A DNA stretch of 20,560 nucleotides from Phallusia fumigata (lineage: Eukaryota > Chordata > Ascidiacea > Phlebobranchia > Ascidiidae), in the NCBI GenBank assembly GCA_008931825.1, contig QXVZ01019998.1:1-20560 (forward strand), written 5' to 3'. The notes under the pieces are model-generated. The model saw only the letters and a list, made by a program, of their open reading frames with translations. It searched no databases and was not told the DNA's origin. Made by a program: the position numbers and the translations under genes. Shown in pieces: positions 9,301 through 17,234 of this stretch. Positions within the stretch are counted from its first letter, which is position 1; each line of letters opens with the position of its first letter.

Positions 9301-12300
9301 GGTACACAATTCACGGTTTTAAATATTGGCAATAGGAAGATACAAGCCAGTACTTGTTTGTAAAACATTTTCTACGTTTCGAGTTTTTAACAGTTGTTAC
9401 ACGACCCCCCTCCCCCCCTTTTTTTTTTCTTTTACCGTGACAAGTAACTTTGCGCTGCTTTTCCGAGTCATTCCTGATGATGACAGCAGCGTTTGTCGAA
9501 ACGTAGAATATGTTTTATACACAAGTACTGGCTTGTATCTTCCTATTGAGAAAATAAACCCAACTTAGACAACTTCTTTAGATTTGTTACCTGCATAGAC
9601 TGTTTAGCCTTTCGTAACAAGTTCCACAACCAGTGTCATATTGCAATCCTTCTCGTTTACAAATTTCTGCTAAGAGTAAAGCAAGAGCAGCACCTGAGTG
9701 AAATTTCTTCATATTGGCAACAATTTGATCGGTGGCTTGAAAGCGGAGAAGAGTTGCTTGTTGCATCTCCTGCATGAAACACATTCAAAACATGATAGAT
9801 ACACTTGCAAGTGCATGAAGACATTGATATTCAGGGGCGCTCAACCTGTTTCATGTTGACTTACATATTTAACTTATTTGCTGATAGACTTCCAGCAATT
9901 GTTGCAAAATTTTCATTATTTGCGACCAGTAAATTTTTCAATCAAAATTCCAAAGCTTAATTTCTAGCTCCAAACTAGGTGATAACTGATAAAAGGCAAA
10001 AAGAAAAACAAAGTCTAAACCTCATCAATGTGTTCAGTAATATTTGAAAAACTAAAACATGACTTTGGAACATCTTTCAGTTGTGAGAGACTTGCATCAT
10101 TTTCGGCATCTTTTCCTGTAAATGGCCTTCCCACTTCATTATACATGTAACTCTTCCAATCATGCCTTTTAAAAATATTTCAACATAAATGTTTAATGCT
10201 CATAACAACATAAACTTAGCAACATACTTCACGAATTCTAAATGTTCCACAACCGAAGTAGCTAGAAATGACTGAACCCTCCCAAGACAAACTTTCATTC
10301 CTTGCCATTCTCCTTGTTTTAGGGCACTAAGCACCTATGATCAAACCATTAAGTTACAATGGCATGTGGCACCATGCATCACAGGTATGGAAATGTTGTT
10401 TTACAAAATTGTGATTTTAAATTTCTTCCCCATAACACACATACCAATTATTGTTATTTTTTTAAACCAAAAATATAATTTCGTTGCGTCAAAGTAACAA
10501 ACACTTTTGAAATTTAATTCCAATTTAGATTTGTTTAGGCACAAAACTGATGGATTTTTTTTCGCCATGAATATAGGTCCCATTTCATGCACCAAAAAAA
10601 AACAGCAACAAACTGTTACCACAAGCATTTGATTTAATCTGTTTTCCTCCATAACATCCTCTCTCAAAAGGAATATAAATAAAGGTCTCATTGGCATTCG
10701 CCAGTAACTGCTTACAAACTGCAGTGAGTGTTGTAGTTCATCAATCAGTGTTTGTGTATCAAATGCCATGTAAAAATCACCGATATCAAACATCAGTGGG
10801 TAGCAAACTATTGTCGTACCATGAATTCTATAAAACAAATCACAATTATTAAATTTAGTCAGAAAAAAAGTACCACTACACTTTTATTACCACGAAGAGA
10901 TTAAATTGAACGAAGAGGAGAGAAAAATCTCTGATTGTTAAACCGCAGCAGAAAATTTAGGGACACTTTTTCTAAATAAAGGTTAATTAAACGTTCCAAC
11001 TCCAAACTTGATTTTCCAGAGAATCAGAAGTGTAACCCTACAATTAAAGTTCTAAATGCTTTCCGCACACAAATGCATGAGCTTTGACATAACAGCAGTT
11101 TTTCTTCGGGTCTACATGCTGTAAATTTCAACCAAATTTAAAACTAAGCTCACTGGTGGGCTGCATGGAGTGGATAACACGTTTACTGTTTATATGTCTC
11201 ACACAGCCCAACATGTAATATTACCGGTATACTTTGCATGTTCCAAGTGCACCAATTGGTCGCTTTGGTCGCCCTGATATGCCAAGCTTATCATTTGCAC
11301 CAAGGTGGAGATATACATTGACAAGTTCCTGTGACGGCCAGATTTGAATGGGTTCCACTTGCTCGGGAGTTTGGGCTTCAAACCCATAGGTTGCAAGGAT
11401 TCGTTGAAGGTGCTTACTTTCAGCAACTAATGACACCTAAACAGAAAGTTGCAGATATCTACCATCGTGAGCGAACAGCACAAGAAATTCCCCATTGTAA
11501 AACATTTTATTGCACACAAACTTAGTACAGTAAATATATTACACCAGCATAGCATGTCTGTAGCGGCAAAAGACATTTACTGTAGTAGATGAGATCCCCT
11601 CTGTCTAATGTCAGAAATTGTTGTCCTTTTTTAAGGGTAATCAGTTAACATCCAATGAGTTGTGGAGACTGAGGGATGATTTGATTTCACATTACAATCC
11701 AACTATGCTTGTAAATGATGTTGTTTTTGGACAGTACTATCTGTGGCGAGATTTTTTGTTTGACTTTTGTTGTCAGTGGGCACAATACCATATACTTATG
11801 TCAGTTTAACCATTATCGGACTTAACACTTTATATGCACAGTAGCTGGAAAACTCATAAAGCTTAGATTAGGCGTTAAATTGTTTTAAGGGTTTAAATTG
11901 TTCAAAAAGATGTATATATTTAGGCTGCTATTCGGGACTTCTTATAGTTGTGCATATAAAGTGTTACGTCAGATAATGGTTAAACTAACATGAGTATACG
12001 GGTATTGTTGTGCCTAAAAGTAAAAAAAAAAACAAGCCACAGTTAGTACTGTCCAACAGAAACTACAACACATATCAAACATCGGCCTGATAAGATAATG
12101 AATTTAATTTACCTGAATAATTGTATCACTTATGACACCTGAAAATGTGGAGTATCTCATGCTGACTTTGTGACGTTCTTCAATTGGTAGGAATCTTTTA
12201 ATGGGGTCTAAGTCTGACCATGTTATCAGATTATCCAGTAGAAGTCTAAGAGTATGATGGGTTGCAGATTTTACAACATAGTATTTATCAGTAATTTAAA

Positions 12301-15300
12301 ATAAATTGTAAACAGTATCAAACTCAACAGTTTTACCAAACTAACTACATGCTTACTTTGATATTAAATAAACTGATTGGCCCCACAAAAAAACTTTTGG
12401 TTCATCAAAAAGACCAAAACTGCAAAGACGTTTGCTGCTTCCAGGTTTTTCTTTTTCTTGGCTGATTTGCTCTTTTGGTACATAGTAAAAACGAGGAAGC
12501 AGCTGCATATTATCTTCTTCCACCAATAAACTTTCAAGTTTGCAAAGATGTTTGTCAACCTACAAAAGATAAGTGGAAATCACTGTAAGGTTTTTTTTCA
12601 CGCATCATGTCCAGTAAATAGACAAGAAAAACACAGTACTAAACAAGGGATGCAAGAGTCTGGCCAAACTACAATTCAGCAGCAAATGTTATAACTGTAC
12701 ACATACTGCCCAAAGTCAAAGAGCACGTTAGTACAGGGTGCCTTTAAAACATACCAGGATAATTTATTTTACATGATGCAAAGTTGTAATGTAAAAAGAA
12801 AACAATGCAAACTTACTTGGTCTTGGTTTCTGTTGATGATGCCATCAATAATTAAATACACGAAAAATATTGGCCATTCACATTCAATGTCTTGAAACCC
12901 TTTGATTTCAGCAGGCTGATAATGTTTTCTTCTACTATCTTCAACACAAGTCTTAAAACCATCACCCTAAACAAAAGTAACATTACACTGCAATTTAATA
13001 TTATAGTTTGCAATTAGTCCAATCCACTCCATTCTATTGTCTGTTTTATGCGGTCAGGATCTTGCCTAACATGGTTGGATTTGTTCTAGCTATCAACCAC
13101 TGCAAGTTTACATGAGCAGCAAGCAAAATAATTTATGCCTGCCCTAGTTAATTTTTTTAAAACATATGTTATTAAGTTTTGAAGTGGGCTTGACTTGCAG
13201 CAAATAAACAGTCATTTTGAAAAAAATGCAGGTTTTCATTGGTGGATCACAACACAGCCCCCTTTCCTATTGGTTATTTTACAAGCATTCGTTTAGTGTC
13301 AAATTCTTACTAGCTCACCATCACTGATAAAATCACACTGTTTAAACAAAATTAATTTAAAGATGGCTGGTAAAATATGTGTGAATTTAAACCAAACACA
13401 TAAAGACAATAAACTTGTGATCAGTTACCAAAAATCGTTTGATGCCATATGTACCCTCCAACTTGTCAATAATTTGTGAAATTGTTTCATTTTTAAGCTC
13501 CTCTTCATCAACAGCGAAAAAGGGAAAAGATACAGTTGTTATTAAAGCAGAATCTGCAGGTGAAGTTTTGGAAATTACTAGTACTGTTCACTGTATTTAC
13601 AATACACTGTACCAACAATGTTGGACCCACCACAACTTTTTGAGTTTGATTCACGTGGAAGGAGGGAATCCATAACAGTTCTGTTGCGATTGTGGGCATC
13701 AATATCCACCCAGAGCACTGACCAGGGAGCACCTTTTTGTTTCCCAAACAAATTAAAGCCATTCGCAGATTCTAAAGCAGCTTTTGCAGCTCCAACTGAA
13801 CTTGCATGAAGCTCGCAACTTCCGTTGTTATACTTACTCCCACGCTCCCACAATCCAAAATCAGGGACTCTATAATAAACATTATTCTAATCAGCAGGGG
13901 CCTCAAACTTCAATCCTTGGGTGGCTACTAGATTTGAAAGCTGTAAATTATATTGTTTCAACAAAATTCCTTTTGGTTCTGCACATGCTACGGTTTACTA
14001 GTTTCGACAGTAGCACTGTACATTGGCACAAAATTACCATTTCGGCATTACACTTACACATGCACATAAAACAGACACATTGTTATGTCCATATTTTAGT
14101 AATGATGAGGCTTGTTTTTTAAATCACCTGTAAGATCTTTCCAAGTAATATATCAAATTTTGTACAAAACACACTTCATCCGTGTTGTACACAATTTGAA
14201 GTCCAGATGCAGTCATTTGGACTAGGTACAGAACAAACAGGGCCACAACATCCAATTGAAGATGGTGATATTCTTCATGTATTGCATCTCCGGAGGTATG
14301 ATCAAACAGTGAATGCAAAGCAGTTTCCACTTTTTGTGTCAATTTAAAGTTTTCCACCTAAAAACAAAAAATTCACTATTAACCCAACTGCACTTTTTTC
14401 ACAGACAGAAAGTGATTTGATGGATTTGGACTGACTTTCGGTTTTTATTAATGTCTTCCATTATCTTATCATGTTTACGTACAGTAACACTAGCTCCCAA
14501 CTCATCATTTATTTGCCAGCCTCCACAACTATTAGTGTAGTCAATTCTTTTTTTAAGTCTAATCATTTAGATAATTCTTTCATTTGTGCCAATGCCCTAA
14601 TAGAAAACTGAGTATACAGTAACTAATTTTGGAGACAGCACTGTTTTAATCTGCTTCATCAGCAATTATAAGGCAGCAATAGATATGACTTATACAAGCA
14701 TGTGGGTTTTGTTATTCTTGTGGAAAACTGCCATTTTATTTTGAACATTTTTTTAACTGAACTTCAAAAAAGCAGATGAAGTTGCTGTAATTGATTTGAC
14801 CTCATTTCTTATGCAGGTCACAAAATATTATATTGAAGGAGTGTTGCAAATTACTGTTTTGTGTTGTTGTTGATATTTTTTTCAATGAATGGCACACACT
14901 ACTCGAGCAATGTACAATCAAAACAAACTTCCTACTTTTTCTAGCTGTCGCATATAACAGAACAAGATTCCTCTCATGCACTTTACAGCGATGTGTTCCA
15001 GTTCATAGCTTCTACCCATATCATCATCAATTCTGTAAAAATCAAAGCATAACATATTGACTTGAAAATAACTTTTACTAAATTAAGGACATGCACAAAA
15101 TGAGGTATGTGCACTGGTTATGCCTAACTGTTGGAAGCTATAGTGAGATGGAATGATTTTATTTACTAGTGATAAACCGAACAAGAGTTTCAATTTAACC
15201 TATTGTTGTTATATACAGGATTGTCTAAAAAAATTCATTGCCTTTTTTACGAAACGTACATAAATCCTCAAACAAGTAAAAAAGTTTAATGGGTGGTGAG

Positions 15301-16099
15301 ATAAGAAGTACAGTTATGTTGAACCAGTAAATTGATACATTTATTTGTGTACTAATTAAAAATGGAGGTGATGAAGACAACTTTAAATGCATTATTTTTT
15401 TAATTTTGAATATATTTCTTCCACAAATAAAAACATGTTTCTTTTCACCTTAAAGTCTATATTGTTTTAAAATCTTTGAGGTAGCAAAATGTACGACATA
15501 CTGCAATTAACCAATCATAATTGTTTAAAAGTTTGGGCAAGTATTTTATAATCTTACCCTCATAAGATTGTAGGTAACCAGCGGATGCAAGTCAAAGTAT
15601 AAGGGGGAAAGAAGAGGAGTAATATTTTTTGTGCATTTGTCCCAAACATACAAGTCTAGTAAATTACGAACCTTCTGTATGATAAGGCTAAGGCCCAAAT
15701 GGCAGCACTGCAATAGACACTCTCTCGAATGCTGGCCACATCACTACATGAAAACAAACCACTGGAGGCACTTTGATATGGCAAAAATAATCTGTAGAAT
15801 TACAAAATGGATATAAAAGTCTGTTTGTCATTCAAAAATAATCACTTACACAGTTAACAATACAGTTATTTTAAAAACAAAATTCCTTAATACAATGGAC
15901 TCTTAAAATTCTTAGTTTGAAAAAGGTTCATTTTATAACAAATGCGCAGTTGTATTTTTAATGACTATTAAAACACCTACCTTTTTACCATGTGGTAATG
16001 CTTTTCTAGCTTCTCTTTGGTTTCTTTGTACAACTCAAATTGGCAAAGATTGCCTTGTTGTGCCCCAGTACTCATATTTTCATTATTAGCATCCTCCAT
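6313..16099 (-). CDS. PHKB: Phosphorylase b kinase regulatory subunit beta
   Basis: PHKB is a regulatory subunit of phosphorylase kinase, the (alpha-beta-gamma-delta)4 complex that phosphorylates glycogen phosphorylase in response to Ca2+ and phosphorylation. Twenty GT-AG exons join in frame to 1082 residues; human PHKB is about 1093. The beta rather than alpha assignment rests on [15 protein letters not shown] sequence (here [10 protein letters not shown]), [24 protein letters not shown] and the [14 protein letters not shown] segment, all close to vertebrate PHKB. The N-terminal two-fifths is the glucoamylase-like (GH15-related) helical domain; the C-terminal part includes the EVVISNPLP region and the RIGW helix. 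The chain ends Cys-Ser-Ile-Cys, a CaaX-like signal; the family's alpha and beta subunits are farnesylated. An upstream in-frame ATG (16099-16097) was chosen as start; a second ATG at 16075-16073 would shorten the protein by eight residues. The N-terminus is the least certain part. Confidence 0.93.
7106..7900. other. PHKB intron 17
   Basis: This 795-bp intron has no PHKB coding sequence. It carries the 120-bp WD40-containing element at 7726-7845. The rest is AT-rich with no further repeat that I could define. Confidence 0.6.
7726..7845 (-). mobile_element. 120-bp element with 15-bp inverted ends around a WD40 fragment
   Basis: The ends are TTTGTGAGCTGCAGA (7726-7740) and its perfect complement (7831-7845). 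Between them, read on the minus strand, is an open segment [20 protein letters not shown], a clear WD40-repeat blade with the Gly-Asp-Arg-Thr and Val-Trp-Asp signature. There is no start codon or partner exon for it within the intron. A relative lies at 16846-16960. I infer a small non-autonomous element that has captured, or derives from, a piece of a WD-repeat gene. Confidence 0.6.
9330..9548. mobile_element. 219-bp foldback element with 53-bp inverted arms
   Basis: The arms 9330-9382 and 9496-9548 are inverted complements with three mismatches in 53. The 113-bp centre contains a pyrimidine run of C and T tracts at about 9404-9429. No coding sequence is present. The whole can fold into one long stem. 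The outer ends begin CAATAGGAAGATACAAG; no certain target-site duplication was found. Sequence within the right half resembles a hammerhead ribozyme core (see the separate entry). Confidence 0.85.
9372..9506 (+). ncRNA. Hammerhead-ribozyme-like core (tentative)
   Basis: CTGATGA is at 9474-9480, then a 4-bp helix GACA/TGTC (9482-9485 with 9494-9497), then GAAA at 9498-9501, followed by CGTAG, which pairs with CTACG at 9372-9376. The base triplet after that strand is GTT, which fits the NUH cleavage rule. Against it: one unpaired T sits between CTGATGA and helix II, and helix I does not pair cleanly next to the cleavage site. Hammerheads are known in Penelope-like elements and other retroelements, but no such element is identifiable here. 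It may be a degenerate copy or chance. Confidence 0.25.
11636..11777 (+). pseudogene. Orphan exon-like coding fragment, antisense in PHKB intron 9
   Basis: After a poly-T tract ending TTTTTTAAG (a plausible 3' splice site), about 46 codons read [20 protein letters not shown] and on through [15 protein letters not shown], then a CAG and the foldback element. The composition is protein-like (Trp-Arg-Leu, Tyr-Tyr-Leu-Trp-Arg-Asp), unlike the neighbouring AT-rich intron. I do not recognise the family. There is no upstream exon or start codon in supported frame, so a gene fragment carried in by a mobile element is likelier than a nested gene. Confidence 0.3.
11779..12014. mobile_element. 236-bp foldback element with arms of about 62-66 bp
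   Basis: The left arm 11779-11840 (starting GGCACAATACC, ending TTTATATGCACA) is the inverted complement of the right arm 11949-12014 with several mismatches and one small insertion. The 108-bp centre is AT-rich and noncoding. This is typical of a miniature inverted-repeat or foldback element. I found no definite target duplication. Confidence 0.8.
12967..13428. other. PHKB intron 6
   Basis: A 462-bp AT-rich intron in which I see no gene, repeat or hairpin worth naming. Confidence 0.5.
14358..14935. other. PHKB intron 3
   Basis: A 578-bp intron with no supported feature. Short open frames near its upper end are shadows of exon 3 on the opposite strand. Confidence 0.5.
15033..15671. other. 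PHKB intron 2
   Basis: A 639-bp AT-rich intron with no coding or repeat feature that I can support. Confidence 0.5.
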
Positions 16100-16845
16100 A
16101 AAAAAGGCAAACGACACAAACAGATTTTTAAACAACACACAAGTTATACAAATATAAAATTAATTATTACAGTAAAAGTTAACAACAACCATAGGAACTT
16201 GGGAGTCATGGCAATGGGAAAGTTAAAAACAATATAACCGGGTCATTAGTTGTTTCTTGTGGCTGTAGCCTGTAGGCAACATTTGCGGGTTAGGTTGCGT
16301 TTGCAAGTCAAGTTATCCCGGGTTGACGAGTTATTACAAGTACAAATACAAACAGAAACACAGAAGTATTACACAATGAAACTTTAAATAACAATAGCAA
16401 ATGTAAGCTCCGTAACTAACCCCATTCCTATCACACAAAAACAAAAGTTAGACCGCGTATATATTGTTCTTGTCACTGGGGAAAAAAATGACCTTTATTT
16501 TCGGGACTTACCCCATTTATAAACCAGTCAATAGCACCACCATGTGGTTGGCTGCTTTACACTTTGCTGGTTCGAAACATTTGTCTCTAAATCAATTCTG
16601 ATAAATCCTGCAGGTAACGCATTTACCACGCAGAAGCTGCCCTTGCCCCTTGCCAATGCGCCGTTTGTGTATGCACACAAGAACACATCCTTCCTTTGTA
16701 GACTATATGTTTACTTTGTAGTGCTTAGCAGTTTGTTTTAATTGTGTCAACAAAATTTGTACGCATTTTGTTTGTCTGAGCATGGGGTAGTTGTTTAACA
16801 AAAAATGACTCAAGTTAGCAAAATTTTTCAACTTCAACTTATTTT

Positions 16846-16960
16846 TGAGCTGCAGATAGTGCACACTGTTTCAACCTGTAAGGTCTCATCAGTGCAGCTG
16901 GTGACAGGACAGTGGCTGTTTGGGCTAGTGTAGCCAAATTACTGCACTCCAGTTTGCTGA
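16846..16960 (+). mobile_element. Diverged relative of the 120-bp WD40 element
   Basis: It begins TTGAGCTGCAGATAGTGCA, matching the inverted end of the 7726-7845 element, and then carries the same WD40 blade ([20 protein letters not shown]), here with the Asp after Trp changed to Ala and a TAA just before the Gly. The right end lacks the matching inverted repeat. Similarity outside the blade is patchy. This is a second, decayed or truncated copy, in opposite orientation to the first. Confidence 0.55.
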
Positions 16961-17205
16961 GAGCAACAGGCTGAAAAGCCATGCCTCATGTCAACTGATC
17001 AATGTTGGGACAGGGTGCCACAAGATCAGTGTAACTGAGGGCTTTAATGAAATGAGTGATGCTTGGCTGGTCAAGCACCAAAGTTATTTAATTTTAAAGC
17101 ATTTGGTTAAATAAAAAAGCGACACCACAAACGAATATCGTAACACATAACATGTCTTGTTTTTTGCCCTACTGAGCGATTGTACCTTAAACATATTAGG
17201 CACTT

Positions 17206-17222
17206 TTTTTTTTAATGTATAG
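17206..17222 (+). promoter_or_regulatory. 3' splice site 12 bases before the LIG4 start
   Basis: A run of T followed by TTAATGTATAG ends at 17222, and the ATG is at 17235. This has the shape of a 3' splice acceptor. It could end a 5'-UTR intron or receive a trans-spliced leader; spliced-leader trans-splicing is established in Ciona. The sequence alone cannot tell which. Confidence 0.4.
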
Positions 17223-17234
17223 GTTTTAAAAATC

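Larger units (their letters stand above)
8835..9590. other. PHKB intron 14
   Basis: This 756-bp intron contains the 219-bp foldback element at 9330-9548. The remaining 495 bp show no coding or repeat structure that I can support. Confidence 0.6.
6313..9769 (-). other. PHKB: PHKB exons 14-20 (C-terminal part)
   Basis: Exon 14 9769-9591 ([18 protein letters not shown]), exon 15 8834-8690 ([30 protein letters not shown]), exon 16 8532-8382 ([36 protein letters not shown]), exon 17 8112-7901 ([27 protein letters not shown]), exon 18 7105-6997 ([25 protein letters not shown]), exon 19 6937-6744 ([20 protein letters not shown]), exon 20 6483-6313 ([13 protein letters not shown], then the CSIC end). 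Intron 18 is 59 bp. All joins keep the frame. Confidence 0.87.
11437..12112. other. PHKB intron 9
   Basis: This 676-bp intron contains an orphan plus-strand open frame (11636-11777) followed at once by a foldback element (11779-12014). No other structure is apparent. Confidence 0.6.
10021..12559 (-). other. PHKB: PHKB exons 8-13 (middle of the protein)
   Basis: Exon 8 12559-12357 ([31 protein letters not shown]), exon 9 12245-12113 ([20 protein letters not shown]), exon 10 11436-11225 ([33 protein letters not shown]), exon 11 10827-10620 ([32 protein letters not shown]), exon 12 10334-10228 ([20 protein letters not shown]), exon 13 10165-10021. Exon 13 encodes the poorly conserved linker that in vertebrates carries phosphorylation sites; here it reads as a polar, Asn/Ser-rich segment, and its acceptor (TTTTTAAAAG) is weak, so its 5' edge is less certain. 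Intron 12 is only 62 bp. Confidence 0.85.
12817..16099 (-). other. PHKB: PHKB exons 1-7 (N-terminal glucoamylase-like domain)
   Basis: In transcription order: exon 1 16099-15981, exon 2 15791-15672 ([12 protein letters not shown], then [17 protein letters not shown]), exon 3 15032-14936 ([17 protein letters not shown]), exon 4 14357-14128 ([31 protein letters not shown]), exon 5 13869-13631 ([24 protein letters not shown]), exon 6 13553-13429 ([19 protein letters not shown]), exon 7 12966-12817 ([20 protein letters not shown]). Exon 5 has two possible donors in the same phase; GTGGGT at 13630 was preferred because the join then aligns with human PHKB without a gap. Intron 5 is 77 bp. Confidence 0.88.
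16100..17234. promoter_or_regulatory. Head-to-head PHKB/LIG4 intergenic region
   Basis: The start codons of PHKB (minus) and LIG4 (plus) are about 1.1 kb apart, facing away from each other, so both promoters should lie here. The segment near 16250-16335 is richer in GC than its surroundings. On the minus strand a strong donor (GGG|GTAAGT) at 16514-16509 and a poly-T acceptor ending ATGGAG near 16095 could define a noncoding first exon for PHKB. A decayed WD40-type repeat sits at 16846-16960. A 3' splice site lies just before the LIG4 start. No TATA box is clear. Confidence 0.45.

Noticed and set aside
10401-10600. Continuation of the PHKB exon 11 frame past 10620
   Set aside because: The reading beyond the GTAACA donor is low-complexity and unlike the family, while splicing to exon 12 restores an ungapped match.
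13574-13630. Read-through of PHKB exon 5 beyond 13631
   Set aside because: The frame stays open for some codons but loses family similarity; the GTGGGT donor joins to exon 6 in phase.
13618-14122. Plus-strand open frames of 63-112 codons
   Set aside because: They are antisense to PHKB exon 5 and its flanks, which have strong family similarity on the minus strand.
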